Positions 27,317-35,934 are shown, counted from the stretch's first letter. The stretch is DNA of 64,000 nt from JABMMZ01 sp044341025 (GCA_044341025.1 JBIISM010000001.1:124001-188000), one strand, 5' to 3'. A program made the numbers and translations. The notes: generated from the sequence alone by a model not told the origin.

Positions 27317-28273
27317 ATGCATTTTGATTTTGAAAAACCGATTCAAGAACTGATTGATCAGCTTGAAAAAGCCAAAGAAACCCACTCAAAAGGTAAGGTT
27401 GCTATGGACGATACAATTAAAACTTTAGAAGCTAAAATTGAACAGACTAAAAAGGACATCTATGGCCATTTAAGCGGATGGCAAAAAGTTCAAATTTCAA
27501 GACACCCTGAACGCCCTTATGCATTGGACTATATCTATGGAATGGCCCCTGATTTCATGGAGCTGCATGGCGATAGAAATGTAAAAGACGACAAGGCTAT
27601 GATTGGCGGATTTGGAAGCATTGATGGCCAATCGTATTTGTTTATTGGTCAACAAAAAGGCAGAAACACCAAAGACAGACAATACCGTAATTTTGGTATG
27701 CCCAATCCAGAGGGCTATAGAAAAGCTTTGCGCTTAATGAAATTGGCAGAAAAGTTTAACCGCCCTATCATTACATTAATAGATACCCCAGGGGCTTCTC
27801 CAGGCCTAGAAGCTGAAGAAAGAGGTCAAGGTGAAGCTATTGCTAAGAATCTTATGGAAATGGCCGTACTGAAAGTGCCGGTAATTTGCATCATAATAGG
27901 AGAGGGTGCCAGCGGTGGGGCATTAGGAATTGGTGTTGGCGATAAAGTACTTATGATGGAAAATACATGGTACTCTGTTATTTCTCCAGAAAGTTGTTCA
28001 TCCATTTTATGGAGAACCTGGGAGTTTAAAGAAAAAGCAGCAGATGCATTAAAATTAACGGCCAACGATATGTTTCAAAATGGTTTGATCGATGGTATTA
28101 TTGAAGAGCCACTTGGTGGGGCGCACAATGACATTGAAAAATCCATCGCAGCCGTTAAAAAAGAAATCAAGAAGATTTATAAAACATTAAAAGACAAACC
28201 ATCTGAAGAGTTGATTATGGAAAGAATCGATAAATTCAGCAAAATGGGTGTTGTTAGAGAGCTAGAAGCTTAA
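27317..28273 (+). CDS. accA: Acetyl-CoA carboxylase carboxyltransferase subunit alpha
   Basis: AccA, with AccD, transfers the carboxyl group from carboxybiotin to acetyl-CoA to give malonyl-CoA for fatty-acid synthesis. The 318-residue protein has the normal length and the AccA pattern: coiled N-terminus (FEKPIQELIDQLEKA), SRHPERPYALDYI, ELHGDRNVKDDKAMIGGFG, then IDTPGASPGLEAEERGQGEA and IGEGASGGALGIGVGD, with SPESCSSILWRT following. accD is not in the window. A near-consensus TAATTTCG box sits upstream at about 27287 and a terminator follows. Confidence 0.96.
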   Translation: MHFDFEKPIQELIDQLEKAKETHSKGKVAMDDTIKTLEAKIEQTKKDIYGHLSGWQKVQISRHPERPYALDYIYGMAPDFMELHGDRNVKDDKAMIGGFGSIDGQSYLFIGQQKGRNTKDRQYRNFGMPNPEGYRKALRLMKLAEKFNRPIITLIDTPGASPGLEAEERGQGEAIAKNLMEMAVLKVPVICIIIGEGASGGALGIGVGDKVLMMENTWYSVISPESCSSILWRTWEFKEKAADALKLTANDMFQNGLIDGIIEEPLGGAHNDIEKSIAAVKKEIKKIYKTLKDKPSEELIMERIDKFSKMGVVRELEA

Positions 28274-28292
28274 ACTTAGTTTACAGTATTTT

Positions 28293-28330
28293 AAAAATCT
28301 TATGTCATTCAAATGTCATAAGATTTTTTT
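28293..28330 (+). terminator. Intrinsic terminator after accA
   Basis: AAAAATCTTATG pairs with CATAAGATTTTT, with an inner CAT/ATG pair and a TCAA loop, followed by a T run. It lies 19 nt past the accA stop. It overlaps an earlier in-frame start (28302) of the next gene, which argues against that start. Confidence 0.8.
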
Positions 28331-28367
28331 TATGCAATTTTTCCAAGGGGTCTCGTTATTGTTTCTT

Positions 28368-29312
28368 ATGAGAATAAATATCGCAGAACCTTGCCACGAG
28401 AATTGGTATGGGATGAGTCCGAATCAAAACGGAAGGCATTGTGGAAAATGCGAAAAAACGGTTCATGATTTTTCAAGTTATTCGGATGCTGAAATTATGA
28501 ATTTCTTCAAGGTAGGAACAAATGTATGCGGCCGTTTTAAAGGTACACAATTGGGGCGCGATTTAAGTCGCAGGACAAGCATGTCACCTAAATGGGCGAT
28601 AGCTGCTTGCGGTGTCTTGTTATTTTCCTCAGCGTCTTTAAACGCGCAAAACAATCCCCAAATAAGCAAGGACAGCAGCCAAGAGACCGTGTCTCAGATT
28701 TCAGTTCAATTGACTCGGGTTATCAATGCAACATTTAACGAAGCCAGTACCCGTGAAGCTTGCATTTCAAGAATGAGAATCAAAATAGACAGCTTTTCAA
28801 TTGATGTGGACATCGATAGCAGCCGCAGGGCCAGTGTCACATTACCACAATCATTAAGTGGTGAAAGGGCGGATGTAGAACTATTCAATATTAAAGGGGA
28901 TACCTTTTATTTAAATTCCGTTGTTTTGGGTTTGGGTGACATTGTATTTACTCCTTTGGCCGATGGGGCATGGACTTACATGCTTCCATATAAGTATGAA
29001 TGGAGTATCCCTGAGATCCCGGTAATCTCTTATATGGGAATTCCTTCGCCATATATTTGGGGGCCATCTATAACGCCAACTCTTTTTGTTGCCAGTCCAT
29101 TAGATACATCTTTTGTGGTAACAATGGGAGACACTATTTTATCTGAAGCAGTAACAATTCCCGATTCTAAGAAACGCACAGTAATGGGTAATTTAGGAAT
29201 CCCTAAAAAACAAGGATTCAAATTAGGCCCTTGGACCATTGGAATCCTCATTGGTCTTATTGGATTAATGGCATTGGCTTGGCGAAAATTCAAGAATAAA
29301 ATTAAGGCATAA
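28368..29312 (+). CDS. Membrane protein with N-terminal Cys-rich (PC-W-M...CxxC) module
   Basis: A 314-residue protein of unknown function. The N-terminus carries PCHENWYGMSPNQNGRHCG then CEKTVHDFS and CGRF, four cysteines that look like a small metal-binding or redox module. A hydrophobic stretch follows (WAIAACGVLLFSSASLNA), then a beta-rich region, and a C-terminal membrane helix (WTIGILIGLIGLMALAW) with a basic tail. I recall the same N-terminal pattern in many unnamed Bacteroidota proteins, often before regulatory-like domains. The ATG at 28368 is preferred since 28302 lies in the accA terminator. Confidence 0.65.
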   Translation: MRINIAEPCHENWYGMSPNQNGRHCGKCEKTVHDFSSYSDAEIMNFFKVGTNVCGRFKGTQLGRDLSRRTSMSPKWAIAACGVLLFSSASLNAQNNPQISKDSSQETVSQISVQLTRVINATFNEASTREACISRMRIKIDSFSIDVDIDSSRRASVTLPQSLSGERADVELFNIKGDTFYLNSVVLGLGDIVFTPLADGAWTYMLPYKYEWSIPEIPVISYMGIPSPYIWGPSITPTLFVASPLDTSFVVTMGDTILSEAVTIPDSKKRTVMGNLGIPKKQGFKLGPWTIGILIGLIGLMALAWRKFKNKIKA

Positions 29313-29340
29313 AAAAAGGGAAGCAAAAGCTTCCCTTTTT
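29313..29340. terminator. Bidirectional terminator between convergent genes
   Basis: AAAAAGGGAAGC-AAAA-GCTTCCCTTTTT, a perfect 12-bp stem between the Cys-module gene (plus) and rplT (minus). A/T flanks on both sides allow termination in either direction. Confidence 0.92.
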
Positions 29341-29358
29341 AAGTATGGTGACGGCTGA

Positions 29359-29922
29359 TTACTCAGCAGTTGGTTCGTCTTCTTTTTTAGCTTTGCTTGC
29401 TCTTGCTTTTTTCACTGGAGCTTCTTCAGCACTTGCATCAACTGCAGGTGTTTCAGTTACTTCAGCTTTAGGTGCTTTTGGAGCAGCCTTAGCTTTTGCT
29501 TTTGGAGCTTCAACAACCGCTGCAGCAGCGGTGTTTTTTACTCTTGGAGCATTATCAGGTCTAGATACTGGAGTCGCATCTTTAACTTCATTGATAATTG
29601 CTTTGAAAGCTTCTGGGTGGTTCAATGCTAAATCGGCTAAAGCTTTACGGCTTAGAGTGATATTGGTAGCATTGCATTTACCAATAAATTCTGAATAAGA
29701 CATGCCGTATTCTCTAACGGCAGCATTAATACGAACGATCCATACAGAACGAACGTTTCTTTTCTTTTGTTTGCGGTCGCGGTAAGCATAGGTTAAACCT
29801 TTTTCTACAGCATTTTTAGCTACAGTCCAAACGTTTTTCCTTCTTCCGAAATAGCCTTTGGCCATTTTAAGAACCTTTTTCCTACGTGCTTTACTGGCGA
29901 CGTGATTAACTGAACGAGGCAT
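29359..29922 (-). CDS. rplT: 50S ribosomal protein L20 with long C-terminal extension
   Basis: Residues 1-116 are a standard L20: SVNHVASKARRKKVLKMAKG, YFGRRKNVWTVAKNAVEKGL, RNVRSVWIVRINAAVREYGM and LADLALNHPEAFKAIINEV. L20 binds 23S rRNA early in 50S assembly and in several groups represses its own operon. Usual length is about 114-120 residues, but here about 70 more follow, rich in Ala, Lys, Pro and Glu (for example AAAAVVEAPKAKAKAAPKAP). It is last in the thrS-infC-rpmI-rplT operon and closed by the terminator at 29313-29340. Confidence 0.95.
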   Translation of the reverse strand: MPRSVNHVASKARRKKVLKMAKGYFGRRKNVWTVAKNAVEKGLTYAYRDRKQKKRNVRSVWIVRINAAVREYGMSYSEFIGKCNATNITLSRKALADLALNHPEAFKAIINEVKDATPVSRPDNAPRVKNTAAAAVVEAPKAKAKAAPKAPKAEVTETPAVDASAEEAPVKKARASKAKKEDEPTAE

Positions 29923-29961
29923 TTTTTTACTTTGTTACTTTTTGAGTTATTTGAGTTATGG

Positions 29962-29994
29962 CAGGCGTATTACACGGGTAATAACTTAGGCCTG
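29962..29994 (-). promoter_or_regulatory. Two-tier hairpin between rpmI and rplT (possible r-protein leader)
   Basis: In the 91-nt rpmI-rplT gap, CAGGC/GCCTG pairs outside and TATTAC/GTAATA inside with a 4-nt loop. The gap is long for this operon. The hairpin could be an L20 autoregulatory site, a weak terminator or a processing site; no known Rfam structure is claimed. Confidence 0.4.
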
Positions 29995-30013
29995 ACAATG
30001 TTTGTTTCTCTAT

Positions 30014-30214
30014 TTATTTACCGATGGTGAGCATAAATCTCATGTTCGGCATATCCACTTCGCTAACAAGTCCACTTTGGGTCAATCCGCGTTTGCGTTT
30101 TGTTGCTTTCTTGGTTAGGATGTGGTTTTTAAACGCTTTTTTACGTTTTATTTTTCCTGAGCCTGTAATGCTTACTCTTTTTTTTGCACTACTGTTGGTC
30201 TTCATCTTTGGCAT
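30014..30214 (-). CDS. rpmI: 50S ribosomal protein L35
   Basis: A 66-residue basic protein of normal L35 length with PKMKTNSSAKKRVSITGSGK at the start and KRKRGLTQSGLVSEVD followed by MPNMRFML at the end, as in the family. It is part of the large ribosomal subunit. It lies 21 nt after infC and 91 nt before rplT in the classical infC-rpmI-rplT order. Confidence 0.97.
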   Translation of the reverse strand: MPKMKTNSSAKKRVSITGSGKIKRKKAFKNHILTKKATKRKRGLTQSGLVSEVDMPNMRFMLTIGK

Positions 30215-30235
30215 AACTGTACTATTTATTAACTT

Positions 30236-30826
30236 TTATTTTTTCTTCGTTGGTCCTAATAGGATAATCATTTTCTTGCCCTCTTGCTTTGGTGTTGATT
30301 CTAATTTGGCTACGCCTTCTTCAATCAGCTTGTTGGCAAAACGCATTAACAATTCTTCTCCTCTTTCTTTATAAATGATGGTACGTCCTTTGAAGAACAC
30401 ATAGGCTCTCACTTTAGCACCTTCATTTAAAAACTTACTTGCATGCTTTAATTTAAAGTCAACATCATGTTCATCGGTATTTGGTCCGAATCTGATTTCT
30501 TTAACTTCATTAACTACAGCATTCGCTTTAAGTTCTTTTTGTTTCTTTTTTTGTTCGTATAAGAACTTATTATAATCTGCAATTTTACAAACCGGCGGTT
30601 CTGCATTTGGTGAGATTTCGATCAAATCCAATCCGACTTGCTCGGCCAACTTCATCGCTGCAGATAAACTTAGCACAGCGCTTTCAATATCGTCACCAAC
30701 TACTCTGACCTCAGGTGCCGTAATAAATTTATTGATACGGTGTAATGCTTCCCTTCTTCCACGGTTTGGGCGAGGTCCACTAGGCTTTTTTGGCTTTACG
30801 GTTGGTTTAAACGGTTTCTTTTGCAA
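30236..30826 (-). CDS. infC: Translation initiation factor IF-3
   Basis: IF-3 binds the 30S subunit, prevents early 50S joining and checks the start codon. The 196-residue protein has a basic N-terminal extension (KPFKPTVKPKKPSGPRPNRG), the IF3 N-domain (INKFITAPEVRVVGDDIESA and EISPNAEPPVCKIADYNKF) and the C-domain (EIRFGPNTDEHDVDFKLKHA). The first usable start is TTG at 30826, preceded by an in-frame ATA. No ATG exists until well inside the N-domain, so a rare start codon is used, as is known for infC elsewhere where it allows IF-3 autoregulation. It lies 15 nt after thrS. Confidence 0.95.
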   Translation of the reverse strand: MQKKPFKPTVKPKKPSGPRPNRGRREALHRINKFITAPEVRVVGDDIESAVLSLSAAMKLAEQVGLDLIEISPNAEPPVCKIADYNKFLYEQKKKQKELKANAVVNEVKEIRFGPNTDEHDVDFKLKHASKFLNEGAKVRAYVFFKGRTIIYKERGEELLMRFANKLIEEGVAKLESTPKQEGKKMIILLGPTKKK

Positions 30827-30841
30827 TATTATATTAAGTTT

Positions 30842-32779
30842 TTAATTCAATTGTTTTTCAATTTCCGCATTCACATAGGTTACAAATGCTTCTACTGACA
30901 TTGACCCCAAATCTTCGCCACCTTGCTTTCTAATTGTTACAGTGTTGTCCGTTTGTTCCTTCTCGCCAATAATCAGCATTAAGGGAACGCGCTTCAATTC
31001 TGCATCACGTATTTTCTTGCCAGTTTTTTCCGACCTGTCGTCAATGAGGGCGCGAATATCATGCTTTTTTAGGACATTTAAAAGTTTTTCTGAATATTCT
31101 TGAAATTTCTCGCTAATCGGAAGAACAATCACTTGTTCCGGATTCAACCACAATGGAAATTTACCCGCGTAATGCTCTAGCAGGAATCCGATGAAACGCT
31201 CGTGGGTACTCAATGGTGCTCTGTGTATGATCAATGGCCTTTCCTTTTCGCTTTTCTCATTGATGAAGTATAAATCAAAACGCTCTGCTTGGGCAAAGTC
31301 GACTTGATTGGTTGCCAATGTAAACTCTCTGCCAATCGCACTGTATACTTGGATGTCGATTTTTGGACCGTAAAATGCAGCCTCATCCTCAACTTCAACA
31401 AAGGGTATATTCGCATTAACCAAAACACTGCGCACCATGTCTTCTGTCTCTTTCCATAATTCGGGTGAATTGATGTACTTCTGACCAAGTTTCTTAGGGT
31501 CGTGTTTGCTGAAACGCATCACATATTTGTCTATACCAAATACCTTGAAATATTTTAAATACAATTCATTTACGGCTTTGAACTCAGCTTCAAACTGAGC
31601 TTTGGTGCAATAAATATGGGCATCGTTCATTTGTAATGACCGCACGCGCATCAAACCAAATAATTCACCCGTTTGCTCATATCTGTAACATGTCCCATAT
31701 TCAGCATAACGAACAGGTAGGTCTCTGTATGATTTAGGTGTTGCCGCAAATATTTTATGGTGGTGCGGACAGTTCATCGCCTTTAGATAGTAATTAACAC
31801 CATCCAATTCCATTGGCGGGAACATGCTGTCTTTGTAATAGGGAAGGTGACCGCTTTTGATGTATAAGCTCTCTTTTGCAATGTGTGGAGATTTTACGCG
31901 CATGTAGCCAGCATCTTTCTCTGTTTTCTTTGCAAAGCCTTCTAACAATTCAATAATGGCCGCACCTTTGGGTAGCCAAAGTGGTAAACCTGGTCCAATG
32001 TCATCATCAAATGCAAATATCTCTAGTTCTTTACCCAATAATCTGTGGTCGCGTTTCTTTGCTTCTTCAAGCATCAACATGTGCGCATCCAATTCAGATT
32101 TTTTGGGGAAAGTGATTCCGTATATTCTTGTTAGTTGTTTGTTCTTTTCATCGCCTCTCCAATATGCACCGGCCAAATTCAACAACTTTACTGCTTTAAT
32201 AAAGCCTGTGTTTGGTAAATGTGGTCCTCTGCACAAATCGGTAAAATTGCCCTGTTCGTAAAACGTAATTTCACCATCAGTCAAATCTTGAATCAATTCC
32301 AATTTGTATGGATCGCCTTTTTGGGTGAAATACTCAAGTGCTTCTGCTTTTGAAACTTCCTTACGCACATAAGCATTCTCTTGCCTAGCCAATTCAAGCA
32401 TTTTGGCTTCTAGTTTGGCAAAATCATCACTGCTGAATTTGTGCTCGCCCAAATCGATGTCGTAGTAAAAACCACTGTCAATGGCTGGGCCGATACCAAA
32501 TTTAACCCCTGGATATAAAGCCTCTAAGGCTTCGGCCAGAAGGTGGGCAGATGAGTGCCAAAAGGTTTGTTTGCCCTCTTTGTCGTCCCATTTTAACAAA
32601 ACCAAATTTGCATCTTCAGTTATTGGTCTTCCCGTTTCCACGACTATTCCGTTAACTTTTGCTGCGATAATATTGCGCGCTAAGCCTTCGCTTATACTTT
32701 GCGCAACTTGATGGGCTGTAACACCTTGGGGATAGTTTCTGACGCTTCCGTCTGGTAATGTGATTTGAATTTCCGACAT
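30842..32779 (-). CDS. thrS: Threonyl-tRNA synthetase
   Basis: ThrRS charges tRNA-Thr. The 645-residue protein has the TGS domain at its start (ITLPDGSVRNYPQGVTAHQV), the second, editing domain with HSSAHLLAEALEAL, the class II catalytic core (KSPHIAKESLYIKSGHLPYY and MNCPHHHKIF) and the anticodon-binding domain (VIVLPISEKFQEYSEKLLNV). Length is normal. It is first in the thrS-infC-rpmI-rplT operon with its own promoter 11 nt upstream. The leader is too short for a T-box or an extensive ThrRS operator, so threonine-dependent control by such devices is unlikely. Confidence 0.97.
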   Translation of the reverse strand: MSEIQITLPDGSVRNYPQGVTAHQVAQSISEGLARNIIAAKVNGIVVETGRPITEDANLVLLKWDDKEGKQTFWHSSAHLLAEALEALYPGVKFGIGPAIDSGFYYDIDLGEHKFSSDDFAKLEAKMLELARQENAYVRKEVSKAEALEYFTQKGDPYKLELIQDLTDGEITFYEQGNFTDLCRGPHLPNTGFIKAVKLLNLAGAYWRGDEKNKQLTRIYGITFPKKSELDAHMLMLEEAKKRDHRLLGKELEIFAFDDDIGPGLPLWLPKGAAIIELLEGFAKKTEKDAGYMRVKSPHIAKESLYIKSGHLPYYKDSMFPPMELDGVNYYLKAMNCPHHHKIFAATPKSYRDLPVRYAEYGTCYRYEQTGELFGLMRVRSLQMNDAHIYCTKAQFEAEFKAVNELYLKYFKVFGIDKYVMRFSKHDPKKLGQKYINSPELWKETEDMVRSVLVNANIPFVEVEDEAAFYGPKIDIQVYSAIGREFTLATNQVDFAQAERFDLYFINEKSEKERPLIIHRAPLSTHERFIGFLLEHYAGKFPLWLNPEQVIVLPISEKFQEYSEKLLNVLKKHDIRALIDDRSEKTGKKIRDAELKRVPLMLIIGEKEQTDNTVTIRKQGGEDLGSMSVEAFVTYVNAEIEKQLN

Positions 32780-32790
32780 AAAAAGGATTG

Positions 32791-32798
32791 CAAATATA
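32791..32798 (-). promoter_or_regulatory. TAnnTTTG promoter -7 box for the thrS operon
   Basis: On the minus strand TATATTTG ends 11 nt before the thrS ATG at 32779, giving a leader of only a few nucleotides. Confidence 0.55.
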
Positions 32799-32908
32799 AT
32801 ACGTTTTACTCAAAATATTTGAATAGAAAAGCTCAAATAATAGCATTTTAGACAATTGCTAATTGCTTGAAAATAATAAAAAGAATTTCTAAACTTTGCT
32901 TGATTAAA

Positions 32909-33490
32909 CTAAAACCGCCAGGCAAAACCAACGGTGTTGGTAAGGCCCACTCTTGAGGAATAAATATTCCATCTTTTTTCTTTTCGTTCAGCCAATGGCT
33001 TGTCGATGTTGAATTTGTAAAAATGTGCATCGACTGTAGCATCCACAATATTGATAATATAAAATGCCGCCATCGCGATGATGCTGTAATCTCTATTGGT
33101 TCTGTAATAAGACCGTTGTGCTTTTAGTGATGCTATCGGGATGCTAGAATAGTATTTTGCCGGATTGGTGTTGCTGTCGTTGTCGGACAATAAGTTTAAC
33201 GCATCTTGTCTTTTTCTCAGCGAATCGCGGTTCTTGAACATAAAATAAGTTGATATGCCAATACCAGCATATACAATCGGAATTTTCCAATACTTTTCGT
33301 TGTAGGCTTGACCTAATCCAGGCAATAATGCACTGTACAAACTTGCCTTGTGCGGCGAGTGTTTGGCAGGTATTTTCAGACTGTCTTTTTTAAGTGAAAC
33401 ACCAGAAAACACAAACTTAGGTTCAAGCGTTCTAGCGAATGTTGCGCTTTGAAAAGCGATGAATAAACCAAATAAGATCCACTTACCCAT
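32909..33490 (-). CDS. DUF5683-type membrane protein
   Basis: A 193-residue protein with a signal-like N-terminus (MGKWILFGLFIAFQSATFA), then HKASLYSALLPGLGQAYNEK and YWKIPIVYAGIGISTYFMF, the typical DUF5683 start, and a second hydrophobic segment (IIAMAAFYIINIVDATVDAH). Function is unknown, but this family often accompanies parA-parB in Bacteroidota. Its start overlaps the parB 3' end by 8 bp, so it is co-translated with parB and may act near the membrane in the same process. Confidence 0.8.
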   Translation of the reverse strand: MGKWILFGLFIAFQSATFARTLEPKFVFSGVSLKKDSLKIPAKHSPHKASLYSALLPGLGQAYNEKYWKIPIVYAGIGISTYFMFKNRDSLRKRQDALNLLSDNDSNTNPAKYYSSIPIASLKAQRSYYRTNRDYSIIAMAAFYIINIVDATVDAHFYKFNIDKPLAERKEKRWNIYSSRVGLTNTVGFAWRF

Positions 33491-34418
33491 TGTCAGCTAA
33501 GCTGCTCAAAATTCGTTCCAAATCTTCATAGTCTTTAAAGCTGATAATAATTTCACCTTTATTGCCCTTTGATTTTATGGCGACATTGCTGTCTAGGTTT
33601 TGATGTATTTTTTCAATCTTGAATTTTAATGAATCATCTATTTCGAATATTGCAGGTGCTGATTTGCTCGGCGTTGAAGAAGGGCTGGTTTTGTTTGTTT
33701 TCGCTTGCTTAACAATTTCTTCAGCAGCTCTTACGCTTAAACTTTCGTTTTCAATGCGTTTAAACAATATAATTTGCTCATCTTCGTCTTCAACACTTAA
33801 AATAACCTTCGCATGCCCCATGCTGATTTTGTTTTGTTGCAAACCAATTTGTACTTCATCCGGCAATTTCAACAAACGCAAATAGTTGGTCACTGTGCTT
33901 CTTTCCTTGCCCACACGATCGCCCAATTCTTCTTGATTCAAATTGCATTCTTCCAATAAACGCTTATAACTCAAGGCAACCTCAATGGCGTTTAAATTTT
34001 CACGTTGGATGTTTTCAATCAATGCCATTTCTAGCATTTCTTGGTCATTCGCTATTCTAATATAGGCAGGAATGCGCTCTAAGCCAGCCATGATGGAGGC
34101 TCTGGTTCTGCGCTCACCACTTATAAGTTGGTATTTGTCATAACCCATTTTACGCACAGTAACAGGTTGTATCAAACCGTGTACTTTTATGGATTCTGAC
34201 AATTCATTTAAAGCTTTTACTTCAAATTCTGTTCTCGGCTGGAAAGGATTGGCTTCAATGTTGTTGACATCGATTAATTGCACGCCACCACCAGCGCGGT
34301 ATTCGTCGCTTACAGTTATATCGGTGTCTGCGTTGTTAAGAAGGGCTGATAAGCCTCTGCCTAAACCGCCTTTTTTTTGTTTAAACGGGTTTTCTTTTTC
34401 TTTGCTCATTTCACTCAT
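33483..34418 (-). CDS. parB: Chromosome-partitioning protein ParB
   Basis: ParB binds parS and spreads as a CTP-dependent clamp to guide origin segregation. The 311-residue protein shows the ParA-interacting N-terminus (GGLGRGLSALL), the CTP-binding domain (ANPFQPRTEFEVKALNELSE, GLIQPVTVR, ISGERRTRASIMAG), IENIQRENLNAIEVALSYKR, the helix-turn-helix (QEELGDRVGKERSTVTNYLR) and a C-terminal dimer domain. It lies 9 nt after parA. An alternative start three codons later is possible. No full parS site was found nearby. Confidence 0.95.
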   Translation of the reverse strand: MSEMSKEKENPFKQKKGGLGRGLSALLNNADTDITVSDEYRAGGGVQLIDVNNIEANPFQPRTEFEVKALNELSESIKVHGLIQPVTVRKMGYDKYQLISGERRTRASIMAGLERIPAYIRIANDQEMLEMALIENIQRENLNAIEVALSYKRLLEECNLNQEELGDRVGKERSTVTNYLRLLKLPDEVQIGLQQNKISMGHAKVILSVEDEDEQIILFKRIENESLSVRAAEEIVKQAKTNKTSPSSTPSKSAPAIFEIDDSLKFKIEKIHQNLDSNVAIKSKGNKGEIIISFKDYEDLERILSSLADNG

Positions 34419-34427
34419 ATTTGTGCC

Positions 34428-35228
34428 TTATTCCAATATTTTGTCTGTCTTATCCATTCTTGTCATGCCATTTCTTTGTAAGATTTCTCTTGCAAGGTTC
34501 AAATAGGTAGTAGAACCTTTACTTGAAACATCATGTGCAATCACAGGCACACCAAAGCTAGGCGCTTCACTCAATTTTGTATTTCTTGGAATAATGGTGT
34601 CGAATACCAAGTCTTGAAAGTGTGTTTTTACATCTTCAACCACATGGTTGCTTAGTCTCAAACGCGAATCGTACATCGTTAACAAGATGCCTTCAATACT
34701 TAGGCTTTTATTCAATTCTTTTTGAACAATACGGATGGTGTTTAACAATTTGCCCAATCCTTCCAATGCAAAGTATTCACATTGAACTGGTATTATAATT
34801 GAATCGGCCGCGCACAATGAATTGGTAGTGATTAAACCCAATGACGGCGAGCAGTCTACAATGATAAAGTCATATTCTTTTTTTAATGGCTCAAAAACAC
34901 GTTTCATAACGCGTTCGCGGTTTGGTAAATCTATCATTTCCAACTCGGCACCAACCAAGTTGATGTTCGAAGGCAATAAATCTAAATATTTTAGGTCAGT
35001 ACTTAAGATGACATCTTTCGGCGCCGTGTCGTTGATTAAGCAATCGTACAAACCAATTTTGATGTTTTGTGGATCAAATCCAATTCCAGATGAGGAGTTT
35101 GCTTGAGGATCTGCATCAACTAAGAGTGTCTTGAATTCAAGAACTGCAAGACTGGCTGCTAAGTTAATGGCAGTAGTGGTTTTGCCTACTCCACCTTTTT
35201 GATTGGCTATTGTGATTATTTTTCCCAT
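34428..35228 (-). CDS. parA: Chromosome-partitioning ATPase ParA/Soj
   Basis: A 266-residue Walker-type ATPase with the deviant P-loop KGGVGKTTTAINLAA (residues 11-25), LLVDADPQANSS, FIIVDCSPSLGLITTNSL and IIPVQCEYFALEGLGKLL. With ParB it moves chromosomal origin regions. It lies 18 nt after the UPF0173 hydrolase gene and 9 nt before parB in one minus-strand operon. This fits a chromosomal parAB locus rather than a plasmid one. Confidence 0.95.
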   Translation of the reverse strand: MGKIITIANQKGGVGKTTTAINLAASLAVLEFKTLLVDADPQANSSSGIGFDPQNIKIGLYDCLINDTAPKDVILSTDLKYLDLLPSNINLVGAELEMIDLPNRERVMKRVFEPLKKEYDFIIVDCSPSLGLITTNSLCAADSIIIPVQCEYFALEGLGKLLNTIRIVQKELNKSLSIEGILLTMYDSRLRLSNHVVEDVKTHFQDLVFDTIIPRNTKLSEAPSFGVPVIAHDVSSKGSTTYLNLAREILQRNGMTRMDKTDKILE

Positions 35229-35246
35229 TGTTTGTATTTGTGTTTG

Positions 35247-35927
35247 TTATAACTCTAAGGTTTGTCCGATATTCATTAAGGTGAGCAGTTTGCCTGATAA
35301 GTTGAATTGGTTAACTGCTTCTTGGTGGTCAACTAAAATATACCCAAAAGTGTCATAATGCATGCCAATAATATGGTTGCATTTAATGAATTTGGAAGCG
35401 CTAATTGCATCTGTAATATCCATGGTAAAATTATTGCCAATTGGCAAAAAGGCAAAATTCAAATTGTGTCTCTCGGCTATTAGCTGCATATCGAAAGTCA
35501 AGGCGGTGTCACCACTGTAATAAAACGATTTCCCTTCTGAGCTGATAACAAAACCAGCTGCATTTCCTCCATAGCTTCCGTCTGAAAAAGAGCTTGAATG
35601 AACTGCTTTTACCATTTGAACAGTCCCAAAATCAAAGGTAAAAAAGCCGCCAATGTTCATTGGATGCGTGTTTTCATGGCCTTGACGTTTGGCCCATTCT
35701 GAGATTTCCCAAATGCCAATAATTTTAGCGCCCGTGCGTTCAGCGATTGCAATAGCATCAGCTGTATGGTCGTGGTGTGCGTGGCTTAAAAAAATGTAAT
35801 CGGCTTCTATTGAGTTGATATCTAGGTCTTTGGCCAATGGATTTTCTGAAATGAAAGGGTCAAATAGCAAGGCTTTTCCACTTGTGTGAATACTGAAACA
35901 AGAATGCCCGTAATATTTTACCTTCAT
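35247..35927 (-). CDS. UPF0173-type metal-dependent hydrolase
   Basis: A 226-residue metallo-beta-lactamase-fold protein of the UPF0173 (YtkL/UlaG-like) group: KVKYYGHSCFSIHTSGKALL, FDPFISENPL, LSHAHHDHTADA (HxHxDH at 49-54), GFVISSEGKSFYYSGDTALT and LPIGNNFTMDITDA. The substrate is unknown. It has no signal peptide. It precedes parA by 18 nt, so it shares a transcript with the partition genes, though a functional link is not known. Its promoter box interleaves with that of the divergent peptide-binding lipoprotein gene. Confidence 0.88.
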   Translation of the reverse strand: MKVKYYGHSCFSIHTSGKALLFDPFISENPLAKDLDINSIEADYIFLSHAHHDHTADAIAIAERTGAKIIGIWEISEWAKRQGHENTHPMNIGGFFTFDFGTVQMVKAVHSSSFSDGSYGGNAAGFVISSEGKSFYYSGDTALTFDMQLIAERHNLNFAFLPIGNNFTMDITDAISASKFIKCNHIIGMHYDTFGYILVDHQEAVNQFNLSGKLLTLMNIGQTLEL

Positions 35928-35934
35928 TTGTACT

